Shown here: one piece after another, positions 1-9,548 of the stretch
How positions within the stretch are numbered: the stretch's first letter is position 1
How the letters are laid out: every line of letters begins with the position of its first letter
NCBI RefSeq assembly: GCF_019973615.1
Contig: NZ_AP024238.1
Location: 310,001-374,000 of the forward strand
Direction: 5' to 3'
DNA: 64,000 nucleotides
Origin: Rhodoferax lithotrophicus
GTDB taxonomy: Bacteria; Pseudomonadota; Gammaproteobacteria; Burkholderiales; Burkholderiaceae_C
Position numbers and translations under genes: made by a program
Notes under the pieces: model-generated
What the model saw: the letters and a program-made list of their open reading frames with translations, nothing else
What the model was told of the DNA's origin: nothing
Database searches by the model: none

Positions 1-1
1 G

Positions 2-556
2 CTAGTCAGGCTGCTTGAGCTTGGCGCGCAAGCGGGCCCAGCGTTGCTGAGTGCGGTGCTTCATGGCACGGCTAAATCGCCAGGGCCAAGAGGCCCGCAC
101 CTGCGTCAGCAAGGCTTCTTTCCAGGTCACCCAGCGGGTGTAGAGCCGCGCAAACCAGGCCAGCTGCATCAGGGTTTCATGCGTCAGGCGGAACAAGCGG
201 GCCACGATGGCCGTGCCCACCACTTTGGCCGTCAGAATGACCAGCGTGCCGCCGAGCAGCTTGCCCTGCCCGATCAGCCACAGCGCCAGCAGCTTGACCG
301 GCAACAGCATCAGCGTGGGCAACAGGAATATCGCCAGCGCGCCGTAGGGCGGCAAGGCCTGAATGCGGCTTTCCAGCCAGCGTAGCCCCGGCAACTGGCC
401 GACCCAGGCCAGCGCCCGTTGTAATGGCTCCCAGCCCCATTCCTCAAACAGGATGACCAGCGCCAGCAGCCAGCCGAACAGGCTTTTCAGCAGGCGAAAG
501 GGTAGGCGGGCCAGCGTGTGCAGCAAACTGTTGGATTCAGTGGGGGGTGGTTTCAT
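2..556 (-). CDS. Hypothetical membrane protein, 184 aa
   Basis: I do not recognise a family with certainty. The protein has a hydrophobic segment near residues 24-40 (LLKSLFGWLLALVILFEEWG) and a long hydrophobic stretch at about residues 72-125 that could hold two membrane passes. The C-terminal 50 residues are rich in Arg, Lys and Trp, which suggests a cytoplasmic tail. The stop codon lies at the very edge of the window, so its downstream neighbours are unseen. It is transcribed away from the DUF4143 ATPase region, and a degenerate copy of the AT-rich repeat lies just upstream of its start. Function unknown. Confidence 0.7.
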   Translation of the reverse strand: MKPPPTESNSLLHTLARLPFRLLKSLFGWLLALVILFEEWGWEPLQRALAWVGQLPGLRWLESRIQALPPYGALAIFLLPTLMLLPVKLLALWLIGQGKLLGGTLVILTAKVVGTAIVARLFRLTHETLMQLAWFARLYTRWVTWKEALLTQVRASWPWRFSRAMKHRTQQRWARLRAKLKQPD

Positions 557-573
557 GGCTTGGGTTTATGGAC

Positions 574-625
574 TAAATTGGCTTGAAGCCTTGATAGGAT
601 ATGTGCAAGAAGCTATTAAAGTTGT
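574..625. repeat. Degenerate copy of the AT-rich palindromic repeat
   Basis: The stretch contains AAATTGGCTTGAAGCC followed by GTGCAAGAAGCTATTAAAG. This lines up with the better copies in this window (AAATGGCCTGTAGCGCTTATTAAATAAGCGCAA-CAGCTATT pattern) but with many substitutions. It lies between the first membrane-protein gene and the DUF4143 ATPase gene. Assignment rests on alignment by eye. Confidence 0.45.
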
Positions 626-708
626 AGTAGATATCATTGCAGCCGGGCTCATCAGCAGGGCGTTTTTGGCGAGCCAGGTGTTGGCGAACAGTTCTTGAGT
701 CATATGGC

Positions 709-1887
709 TTATTGTGGGGGATTCGGCTGTTCTGCCAGTTCTCGGCACAGGTCAAAAAGTGGTGTGGCGATGATGTCGTGTCCCAGCGGGAAGGTTTCCT
801 GGCCGGGGTAGACCACAAGTTTTCTCACCGGCAACAAGTCGTCGCAGGCGGCATGAAAACCGCGTTCGACCTTTGGAGTCAGGCTGCGCTTGATCTCAAT
901 GGCCCAGATGTCACCACCTGGCCAGACCAGCAGCAGATCGATCTCGGCGCCGCCACTGGTGCGGTAAAAATAGCCTTGCACGTTGGCGGGGGCGCATTGC
1001 AGCAGGTTTTCAATGCAGAAGCCTTCCCAGCTGGCTCCCAGCACCATGTGGGACAGCAGGGTTTCTTTGGTCTCGATGTCCAGCAGGGCGTGTAGCAACC
1101 CGCTGTCGCGTACATAAACCTTGGGAGTCTTCACCAGACGTTTGCCGATGTTGGCGTGCCACGGTGGCAGGCGGCGCACCAGCAGCAGGTCGCACAGCAG
1201 ATCAACATAGCTTTGTGCGGTTTTCACATCGACACCGATGTTGCGCGCCAATTGGGTCACATTGAGCATGCCGCTTTGGTGATGTGCCAACATGGTCCAG
1301 AAACGGCGCAGGGTGTCGGCTGCGATGCGCGGGCCAAACTGCGGGATATCGCGCTCCAGGTAGCTGCGGATGAAGTTCTGCCACCAGCGCAGGCTGCGTG
1401 TATCGCTGGGTGCGGTCAGGCTCTCGGGGAAGCCGCCGCGCAGCCACAAGGTATCCCGTTGTGTCGGGCCGGTTTCCAGCAGGTTGAGGGGTCCGAGCTC
1501 CAGGTAAGCAATGCGCCCGGCCAGGGTTTCGCCGGATTGCTGGAGCATGTCCAGCGCGGCAGAACCCAGCAACAGGTAGTTGCCCACACGCCGACCATTG
1601 CGTCGGGCCTGGTCGATCAGGCCCCGCAGCACCGGAAACAACGCGGGTGTGCGGTGCACTTCGTCCAGGATGACCAGTTTGTCCAGGTGGTCGGCCAGGT
1701 ACAACTCGGGCTGCGCCAGCTTGGCCCGGTCACGTTCGGATTCGAGGTCAAGGTAGATGCTGGGGATGGCCTTGGCGGCTTCCAGTGCCAGCGTGGTTTT
1801 ACCGGATTGCCGTGGCCCGAGCAGAGCTACAGCGGATGAGTGCTGGAGTTCTTCAGCCAGCTGCGGTAGAAGGTTGCGTGTAAACAT
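709..1887 (-). CDS. ATP-binding protein, AAA plus DUF4143 domains, 392 aa
   Basis: The N-terminal AAA domain carries a Walker A loop (GPRQSGKTT, residues 24-32) and a Walker B strand (LVILDEVHR, around residue 70). The C-terminal half matches the DUF4143 family, including a GGAEIDLLL...AIEIKRS arrangement that resembles a PD-(D/E)xK nuclease-like core (E, D, ExK). Proteins of this family are common accessory genes in bacteria and archaea; their cellular role is not established. The length is normal for the family. The gene has its own promoter inside a perfect 10-bp inverted repeat (see 1886-1927) and appears to be monocistronic. Confidence 0.85.
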   Translation of the reverse strand: MFTRNLLPQLAEELQHSSAVALLGPRQSGKTTLALEAAKAIPSIYLDLESERDRAKLAQPELYLADHLDKLVILDEVHRTPALFPVLRGLIDQARRNGRRVGNYLLLGSAALDMLQQSGETLAGRIAYLELGPLNLLETGPTQRDTLWLRGGFPESLTAPSDTRSLRWWQNFIRSYLERDIPQFGPRIAADTLRRFWTMLAHHQSGMLNVTQLARNIGVDVKTAQSYVDLLCDLLLVRRLPPWHANIGKRLVKTPKVYVRDSGLLHALLDIETKETLLSHMVLGASWEGFCIENLLQCAPANVQGYFYRTSGGAEIDLLLVWPGGDIWAIEIKRSLTPKVERGFHAACDDLLPVRKLVVYPGQETFPLGHDIIATPLFDLCRELAEQPNPPQ

Positions 1888-1927
1888 CCTTGTAATTATG
1901 GAGTTTCATTCCCTGATTTACAAGGAT
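1886..1927 (-). promoter_or_regulatory. Promoter enclosed by a 10-bp inverted repeat, for the DUF4143 ATPase
   Basis: On the minus strand, TTGTAA (plus positions 1918-1923) and CATAAT (1895-1900) are separated by 17 bp, a sound sigma-70 layout. The perfect arms ATCCTTGTAA (1886-1895) and TTACAAGGAT (1918-1927) enclose it: one arm covers the -35, the other runs from the -10 edge into the start codon. Transcription would begin within a few bases of the ATG, so the message would be nearly leaderless. The arms look like an operator. Confidence 0.6.
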
Positions 1928-2007
1928 AAAGTTCTCTCTCAACACAAGGCAAACAGCTCTTGCAGCGGTTGGGCGACGCGCTGGGAACAGACTGGGTCAT
2001 CCATGGG

Positions 2008-2928
2008 TCAGGGCGACTGGACTTCTTGCAGCGCCGCTGGCAGTGAGGCCCGCAGCACCTCGATCAAACGGCGCAGTTTGGCCGGGTAAAACTGGGCATA
2101 GGGGTAGAGCAGGTACACCGGCAGGGGTGCTGCATGCCACTGCGGTGTGAGGTGGCGCAGCGTGCCTTGGGCCACATCCTCTTGCACTGCCCAGGCCGAG
2201 GCAATACATACGCCCAGCCCCTGCAAGGCGGCGGTGCGCAGGGCATACAGGTTGTCGGTGCTCATGCGGGGGCGGATGGCAAAGCTGCAGCGCTCGCCCT
2301 GCGCGTGGATCAGCGCGACCTCGTGGCGGTAAAAGGTTTGCAAGGCCAACCAGGGTAAAGCAGCCAATTCCGAGGCATGTTCAGGAAGTTTGCCATCGGC
2401 CAGCACCGACGGCGCAGCCACCACAATCCGTGGCACCTCGGCAATTTTGACGGCCACTACCGAGGGGTCATCCACCCGCCCGATGTGGATGGCGCAGTCA
2501 ATCCCGCCGGTGATGAAGGTCGGTGTCTGGTCATACAGCAGCCATTCCACCGATACGCGAGGGTAGCGACGCAGGTACTCGGCCAGCGGCCCGACCAGTT
2601 GCTGCTGGCCAATGGCGTGGGGCACCACCACACGCAGGCTGCCCTCGGGCACATCGGTGCTGCCGCGCAGGTCGGCCTCAAACGCTTGCCAATTGCCCAG
2701 CAGCTCTTTGGCGCGGGCAAAACAACGCTCACCTTCCTCGGTCAACTTCATGGCGTGGGTGGAGCGTTTGAGCAGGCGCAAGCCGAGTGAGTGTTCCAGC
2801 GCCTGCAAACGCCGACTCACCGTGGGCTGGGTCATGGCCATCTGCGTGGCCGCTGCAGACAGGCTGCCAGCTTCCACGATACGGACAAAGGTTTGCATGA
2901 GCTCAATGCGGTCTGGGGCGGTTTTCAT
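2008..2928 (-). CDS. LysR-family transcriptional regulator, 306 aa
   Basis: A LysR-type regulator. The N-terminal winged helix-turn-helix is clear (FVRIVEAGSLSAAATQMAMTQPTVSRRLQALEHSLGLRLLKRSTHAMKLTEEG, quoted in pieces: GSLSAAATQMAMTQPTVSRR and LGLRLLKRST). An effector-binding domain follows from about residue 90. I chose the ATG at 2928 (MKTAPDRIELMQTF); an ATG at 2946 would add six residues. It is divergent from the MFS exporter starting at 3025, across 96 bp, the usual arrangement for a LysR protein that controls its neighbour. A palindrome ACAATTGT (2943-2950) lies in this gap. The ligand is unknown. Confidence 0.9.
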   Translation of the reverse strand: MKTAPDRIELMQTFVRIVEAGSLSAAATQMAMTQPTVSRRLQALEHSLGLRLLKRSTHAMKLTEEGERCFARAKELLGNWQAFEADLRGSTDVPEGSLRVVVPHAIGQQQLVGPLAEYLRRYPRVSVEWLLYDQTPTFITGGIDCAIHIGRVDDPSVVAVKIAEVPRIVVAAPSVLADGKLPEHASELAALPWLALQTFYRHEVALIHAQGERCSFAIRPRMSTDNLYALRTAALQGLGVCIASAWAVQEDVAQGTLRHLTPQWHAAPLPVYLLYPYAQFYPAKLRRLIEVLRASLPAALQEVQSP

Positions 2929-3024
2929 ACGCCAAGCGTATAACAATTGTGCTCAGCGCGGGGCTTCCACCACGGGTTTACTTCAAAGACACTGGGAACT
3001 CGTTCACATAAAGAGGTTTTCGCC

Positions 3025-4224
3025 ATGTCTTCCACCGCTATCACGCATGACCCATCTGCTGCGGGTCTCTCTGCCGGGTTGATGTTGCTGTTGGCCACAG
3101 GGGCTGGCCTGGCCGCCGCCACGCTGTATTACAGCCAGCCCATGCTGGGCATCCTGGGCACCCAATTTCAGGCCACCCCTGGCGATATTGGGCTGGTGCC
3201 GACACTGACCCAGCTGGGTTACGCGCTGGGCATCTGGTTGCTGGCACCGCTGGGCGACCGGTATGACCGGCGGCGCATCATTTTGTGCAAAGGGGCTGCG
3301 CTGACTCTGGCTTTGCTGGCTGCGGCAAGTGCGCCAACGCTGGCGGTGCTGATGCTGGCCAGTCTGGCCATTGGCCTGTCAGCCACTTTGGCACAGGACA
3401 TCGTGCCCGCCACCGCAGCGCTGGCGCAGTCGGCCCACCGCGGCAAGATGGTGGGCATGGTGATGACCGGTTTGTTGCTGGGCATTTTGTTGTCCCGCGT
3501 GGTCAGTGGTTTTGTCGCCGAACAGTTTGGTTGGCGCAGCATGTTTGTGGCGGCGGCGATCAGCATCGCGCTGCTGAATGTGGCGGTGTGGTTTCGCTTG
3601 CCGCGTTTTGTGCCGAGCACACAGCTGTCTTATGGCGCATTGCTGGGCTCGTTGTGGACACTGTTGCGGCGCTACAGTGCCTTGCGCCGTGCGGCGCTGG
3701 CGCAGGGTTTGATGAGTGTGGGTTTCAGCGCCTTCTGGTCCACCCTGGCGGTGATGTTGCACGCCGCACCGTTTCATATGGGCAGCAGCGCGATAGGTGC
3801 GTTTGGTTTGGCGGGGGCAGCTGGCGCGCTGGCCGCACCGCTGGCCGGGCGCATGGCAGACCGCAAAGGGCCGGAGCAGGTGACCCGTTTGGGTGCGGTG
3901 TTGCTGACGATGGCTTTTGTGGCCATGGCCTGTGGCCCGGACCAACTTTGGTTGCTGGTGGTCGGGGCCGTGGTGTTTGACCTGGGTACCCAAGCCACCT
4001 TGGTGGCGCACCAGGCCATCATCTATAGCCTTGACTCGCAGGCCCGCAGCCGACTCAATGCGGTGCTGTTTGTCGGTATGTTCACCGGCATGTCCAGCGG
4101 TGCTTACCTGGGCAGCTTGGTACTGGCGCGTTTTGGCTGGCAAGGGGTGTGTGTGCTGGCGGCACTCTCCGGCGTGGCCGCCCTGCTGGTACGCATGTGG
4201 CCGACACGTTTACAAGGAAAATAG
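3025..4224 (+). CDS. MFS transporter, drug/arabinose-efflux type, 399 aa
   Basis: A major facilitator superfamily permease with about twelve hydrophobic segments. The loop between helices 2 and 3 carries the MFS signature (LAPLGDRYDRRR), and a second copy follows helix 8 (AGRMADRKGPEQ). This form is typical of DHA1-like efflux proteins. The ATG at 3025 is preceded by AGAGG at a good distance, so it is preferred over an upstream TTG at 2947. It is divergently transcribed from the LysR gene, which probably regulates it. The substrate cannot be deduced. Confidence 0.87.
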   Translation: MSSTAITHDPSAAGLSAGLMLLLATGAGLAAATLYYSQPMLGILGTQFQATPGDIGLVPTLTQLGYALGIWLLAPLGDRYDRRRIILCKGAALTLALLAAASAPTLAVLMLASLAIGLSATLAQDIVPATAALAQSAHRGKMVGMVMTGLLLGILLSRVVSGFVAEQFGWRSMFVAAAISIALLNVAVWFRLPRFVPSTQLSYGALLGSLWTLLRRYSALRRAALAQGLMSVGFSAFWSTLAVMLHAAPFHMGSSAIGAFGLAGAAGALAAPLAGRMADRKGPEQVTRLGAVLLTMAFVAMACGPDQLWLLVVGAVVFDLGTQATLVAHQAIIYSLDSQARSRLNAVLFVGMFTGMSSGAYLGSLVLARFGWQGVCVLAALSGVAALLVRMWPTRLQGK

Positions 4225-4241
4225 GCATCTAACCCTTTAGG

Positions 4242-4266
4242 TTAAAGCGCAAGCAGCTATGAATTG
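4242..4266. repeat. Partial copy of the AT-rich palindromic repeat
   Basis: TTAAAGCGCAAGCAGCTATGAATTGCGTAG matches the right half of the copy inside ubiA (AAAGCGCAATCAGCTATTTTTATCGTAG). It lies in the 83-bp gap between the convergent MFS and ggt genes, next to a short 5-bp hairpin (TAACC/GGTTA, 4230-4244). Confidence 0.5.
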
Positions 4267-4307
4267 CGTAGTGTTTCAAGGTATCAAGACAAGTGCCACA
4301 CAGTCAC

Positions 4308-6044
4308 TCAATACCCCAGCGCCAGCCCGCTGTTGCGCCGCGGGTCGTTGGCCCCGTAAAAGCGGTTTTTACCGACCGGTTTGCCGTCCAGCGATGGGGC
4401 ACCGATCAACACCGCTGTGACGTGGTTGGCCGGTTGGGCAGGGCCCAGTTGGTGGCCTGCGGCCTCCAGCAGTGTGCGGGTGTCGGGCGACAGGGCAAAG
4501 TTCTCCACCGAGGTCAGGTCCGGCAGCCATTGCTGGTGAAAGCGGGGCGCATCCACGGCTTCCTGCACCGTCATGCCGTAGTCCACCACGTTCAGCAAGG
4601 TCAGCAGCACGGCGGTGATGATGCGGCTGCCACCGGGCGTACCGACCACCATCACCGGTTGGCCGTTTTTACTCACAATCGTTGGGCTCATGGACGACAG
4701 CGGGCGCTTGCCCGGCGCAATGGCATTGGCCTCGCCCTGTACCAGGCCGTACAGGTTGGGCACGCCGGCTTTGACGGTGAAGTCGTCCATCTCGTTGTTG
4801 AGCAACACGCCGGTGCCCGCCGCCGTCACCTTGGCACCAAACCAGTCGTTGAGGGTGTAAGTGACCGCCACCGCGTTGCCCCAGCGGTCGGCAATCGAGT
4901 AGTGGGTGGTGTTGGTGCCCTCGTGCGGAGCCACACCGGGCTTGAGGTCTTTGGAAACGCCCGCTTTGTGGGGGTCAATCGCAGCGCGGATGCGTGCGGC
5001 GTAAGCCTTGTCGGTCAGGCGACTGACCGGGTTGTTCACAAAATCCGGGTCACCCAGGTAGCTGTTGCGGTCGATGTAAGCGTGGCGCATGGCTTCAATC
5101 TGGTAGTGCACTGCCTGGGCCGAGCGAAAGCCCAGCTCTTTGAGTGGGTAGCCTTCCAGAATGTTGAGCATCTCGCAAATGACCACGCCACCGGAACTGG
5201 GTGGCGGTGCCGAGACCACGTGGTAACCCCGGTAATCACATTCAATGGGGGCCAGCTCACGGGTGTGGTACTGGGCCAGGTCGTCGGGGGTGATGAGGCC
5301 GCCACCGGCCAGGCTGGAGCGGCTGATGGCCTGACCTACCGAGCCTTTGTAAAACCCGTCAATGCCCTGCTGGCTGATGGCTTTGAGTGTTTTGGCCAGG
5401 TCTTTTTGCACCAGTTTGTCGCCCACCTGGTAAGGCTGATCGCGGTTCAAAAAGATGGCTGCAGTGGCTGGGTCTTTGCGGAACGCCTCGGTGGCGGTGT
5501 GCAAGATGTCAACGTCACCCTGGTTCAGGCGAAAACCTTGTTGTGCCAGTGTCACAGCGGGTTGGATCAGCGCGGCCCGCCCCAGGCTGCCGTATTTTTC
5601 GCGGGCGTATTCCAGGCCCGACACGCTGCCCGGCACGCCGACGGCCAGGTGGCCCAGGGTGCTCAGGCCCTTGACCACATTGCCGTCTTTATCCAGGTAC
5701 ATGTTGGCGCTGGCTGCCAGCGGGGCTTTTTCACGAAAGTCCAGAAAGGTTTTCTGGCCGTTGGCCAACTGCACGGTCATGAAGCCGCCGCCACCCAGGT
5801 TGCCCGCTGCCGGGTAGACCACTGCCAGTGCGTAGCCCACGGCCACGGCAGCATCCACCGCATTGCCACCGCGCTTGAGCACATCCACGCCCACCTGGGT
5901 GGCCAGATGCTGGGCCGTGACCACCATGCCGTTCTCGGCGGCCACCGGGGCCAGGGAGGCAGCCTCTGACCCGGTGGTTAACGTGAACGACAGACTGGCG
6001 ACGAGCAGCGCGGTGTGAAATCGGGTGGGGGCAGAGATGATCAT
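4308..6044 (-). CDS. ggt: Gamma-glutamyltransferase (gamma-glutamyltranspeptidase) precursor, 578 aa
   Basis: This enzyme hydrolyses or transfers the gamma-glutamyl group of glutathione in the periplasm. It is made as a precursor that cleaves itself at a threonine to give large and small subunits. The sequence shows an N-terminal signal-peptide-like segment (residues 8-28), the NAVDAAVA motif near residue 61, the self-processing site TTHYS (Thr379 is the expected nucleophile) and the substrate-binding motif GTPGGSR near residue 468. Length is normal for the family. It reads in the same direction as tgt upstream, 53 bp away, but the functions are unrelated. Confidence 0.93.
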   Translation of the reverse strand: MIISAPTRFHTALLVASLSFTLTTGSEAASLAPVAAENGMVVTAQHLATQVGVDVLKRGGNAVDAAVAVGYALAVVYPAAGNLGGGGFMTVQLANGQKTFLDFREKAPLAASANMYLDKDGNVVKGLSTLGHLAVGVPGSVSGLEYAREKYGSLGRAALIQPAVTLAQQGFRLNQGDVDILHTATEAFRKDPATAAIFLNRDQPYQVGDKLVQKDLAKTLKAISQQGIDGFYKGSVGQAISRSSLAGGGLITPDDLAQYHTRELAPIECDYRGYHVVSAPPPSSGGVVICEMLNILEGYPLKELGFRSAQAVHYQIEAMRHAYIDRNSYLGDPDFVNNPVSRLTDKAYAARIRAAIDPHKAGVSKDLKPGVAPHEGTNTTHYSIADRWGNAVAVTYTLNDWFGAKVTAAGTGVLLNNEMDDFTVKAGVPNLYGLVQGEANAIAPGKRPLSSMSPTIVSKNGQPVMVVGTPGGSRIITAVLLTLLNVVDYGMTVQEAVDAPRFHQQWLPDLTSVENFALSPDTRTLLEAAGHQLGPAQPANHVTAVLIGAPSLDGKPVGKNRFYGANDPRRNSGLALGY

Positions 6045-6097
6045 CTGGACATCCTCATGAAGTGTTGCCCGGATGGGCGGGGTTTGGACCCGCGAAT

Positions 6098-7333
<1,236 letters not shown>

Positions 7334-7503
7334 TTATTTCGTCAAGTTCCGCACCGGGAAACCACTTCGTTGCCAAGGCAATTGAAACGGTCTTGTTGGC
7401 ATGTGCGGCCCGGGTCGGGTCAGGAAATACGGGGTCCATTCTAGGTTGCAACCATCTCGCAACGGGTGGTGGTTGCAGACACTTGGCTGAGGGCTGATTC
7501 AAA

Positions 7504-8967
7504 CTACGGCAGCAAACTCCTCACAATCTGTCCCAGCCGTCTCAGCGCGTGCTCTACTTCCTTGTCCACCGGCCAGCCGCAGCTGATGCGCAGGAACGGG
7601 TCAAAACGCAACGAGTTGGAGAACATCAGGCCAGGGCTGACCAATATCTGCTCCTGCAAGGCGGCATCAAACACCTGTTTACTGGAGAGTTGTTGAGGCA
7701 ATTCAACCCACAGGGACAAACCACCGTCGGGCACGGTCAGGCGGGTGCCCGCTGGAAAGTGGCTGGCAATGGCTTCTGCCGTCTGTTGACGCTGTACCAG
7801 CAAGGTGCTGCGCAGGCGGCGCAGATGGCGGTCATAGGCGGGGGAGGCGATGTAGTCGGCGGCAGCCCGCTGCGACAACTCTTCGTTGCTGCGCGTCTGG
7901 CTGAATTTGAGCATTTCCACCCGGGCCTGCCAGCGCCCAGCAGTCATCCAGCCCAGACGCAGCCCGGGGGCGAGGATTTTGTGCAGCGAGGCGCAGTAAA
8001 TCACGTTGCCCGTGGTGTCCCAGGACTTCATGGCGCGCAGGGGGGCATCGCCGCGCTTGGTTTCGCTGACCAGCTCACTGTAGGTGTCGTCTTCAATCAG
8101 TGTGATGGCGCTGGTCTCGCACAGCTGTACCAAGCGCTGTTTATGGGCATCGGGCATGATGCTGCCCAGCGGGTTCTGCAGGTGGGGCACCACCACCACG
8201 GCCTTGATGTTGTCGTAGGTTTGAATGGCCAGTTCCAGCGCGTCGATGGAGATGCCGGTTTGTGGACTGGTGGGTATCTCCAGGGCGCGTAAGCCCAGGC
8301 TTTCCAGCACCTGCAGCAAGCCATAAAAAGTGGGGGACTCCACAGCAATGGTGTCGCCTGGTTGGGCAACAGCGCGCAGGGCAAGGTTCAGGGCTTCGAT
8401 GCAGCCGTTGGTGATTTGCACCTAGTCGGGCGACAAGGTCAGGCCGAGTGCAAGCGAACGTTTGGCCAGCACCGTACGAAGCTCGGCGTTGCCTCTGGGG
8501 GAGGTGGCTGACACCAGGATGTCGGGCTTCTTGCGCAGAACCCGCATGGCAGCTTGCTTCAGAGCTTCGCCTGGGTACAGTTTCGGCGAGCAGCGGGCTA
8601 CCGCCAGGTTGGTTTTGACCATGTGCAATCGACCGCGCGAAACAAAATCGGACACGCGTGCGTGGATGCCGACATACTGCGCCGGATCGGGCGTGTGGTT
8701 CATCCGAGGTTCGGTTACCGTGGCCAGCGTACTGCGCAGCGGGCGGCGCACAAAGTAACCGGATCGGGGTCGGGCTTCCAGCCAGCCTTCACTCTCCAGA
8801 TGTCGGCTCAGCTGCATCGCGGTGGACAGGCTGACATCATGCTGGCGCATCAGGCCTCTCAGCGAGGGCATACGGTCACCCGGCATCAGTGAACCTGCGT
8901 GAATGGCGTTGCGGTAGTGCGAGGCCAGTTGTTGGTAAAGCGGTTGTGTCGGGTTGGGCGTGTCCAT
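7504..8967 (-). pseudogene. MocR-type GntR/aminotransferase regulator, interrupted by an amber codon
   Basis: Two halves of one protein lie in the same frame, split by a single TAG at 8422-8424. The upstream part, starting at the ATG at 8967 (MDTPNPTQPLYQQLA), is a GntR winged helix (PGDRMPSLRGLMRQHDVSLS). The downstream part is a fold-type I aminotransferase domain with the expected PLP lysine (ASLHKILAPGLRLGW). The junction reads ...SPD-stop-VQITNGCIEALN, where intact relatives have one ordinary residue; a CAG-to-TAG change would explain it. Either it is a recent pseudogene, a sequencing error, or the amber is read through. The aminotransferase half could restart at the GTG at 8421. It is divergent from the small gene at 9159. 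Confidence 0.85.
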
Positions 8968-9158
8968 GGTGCATGTTCCGTGATCTGACGGGTAAAAAAC
9001 AGATGCAGATTTGCTTGAAATGTACCGGAACAGATTGCAAATTCGCGGTCTGTTCTGCCCAAGATAAGACCTGCCTGTAGCTGTTGCAAAAGCACTCACC
9101 TCTCTACGATTTCTGTACCGTCCGAAGGGTTCTGGATGGGTATAAAAGAGGGGTTTGT

Positions 9159-9548
9159 ATGCAGGTAGTCAGTCCATCAGGCAGCACCGCGATCCGCTTG
9201 TTCACAGGCCAGTCGTATGACGCAACATTCAAACGCGGGACGCTGATTCGCGTTGTGGCTGGCTGCGTGTCCATACATAGCCATGTGTGGCTGGACATGG
9301 AAAAGCTGGCGTTTCAAACACGGGTGACTCACGGGGGGGTGTACTGTGTCGCTGTCACGGGCCACATCGGGATTGTCGCCAGCAGTGATGCTCAACTGAG
9401 CTTGCTGTTACCACAACGCCAAGCACCGATGACGCAGGCCTGCTTGTGGGTGTGTGGCATTGTCAGCAAAGTGCTGTTATCGACCACGCATCAGACACCA
9501 TACTCAAAGTGCTGGCGCACCCGTTCTTCCAGCAAAGCCCGGGTTTGA
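9159..9548 (+). CDS. DUF2917-like small protein, 129 aa
   Basis: A small protein that resembles the DUF2917 family (beta-rich, cupin-like) common in Burkholderiales: a central GTLIRVVAGCVSIHSHVWLD region followed by GGVYCVAVTGHIGIVAS. The start at 9159 has a strong ribosome-binding site (AGAGGGG, five bases upstream). The gene is divergent from the MocR-type regulator, so it may be its target. The last 58 bases overlap the 3' end of the HD-GYP gene on the other strand, and the C-terminal tail (after about residue 85) is not like the family and may be an extension. Family assignment is tentative. Confidence 0.5.
   Translation: MQVVSPSGSTAIRLFTGQSYDATFKRGTLIRVVAGCVSIHSHVWLDMEKLAFQTRVTHGGVYCVAVTGHIGIVASSDAQLSLLLPQRQAPMTQACLWVCGIVSKVLLSTTHQTPYSKCWRTRSSSKARV

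Noticed and set aside
4293..5969. A 558-codon open frame on the plus strand
   Set aside because: It runs antiparallel to ggt, whose motifs are complete; it is a shadow frame caused by high GC.
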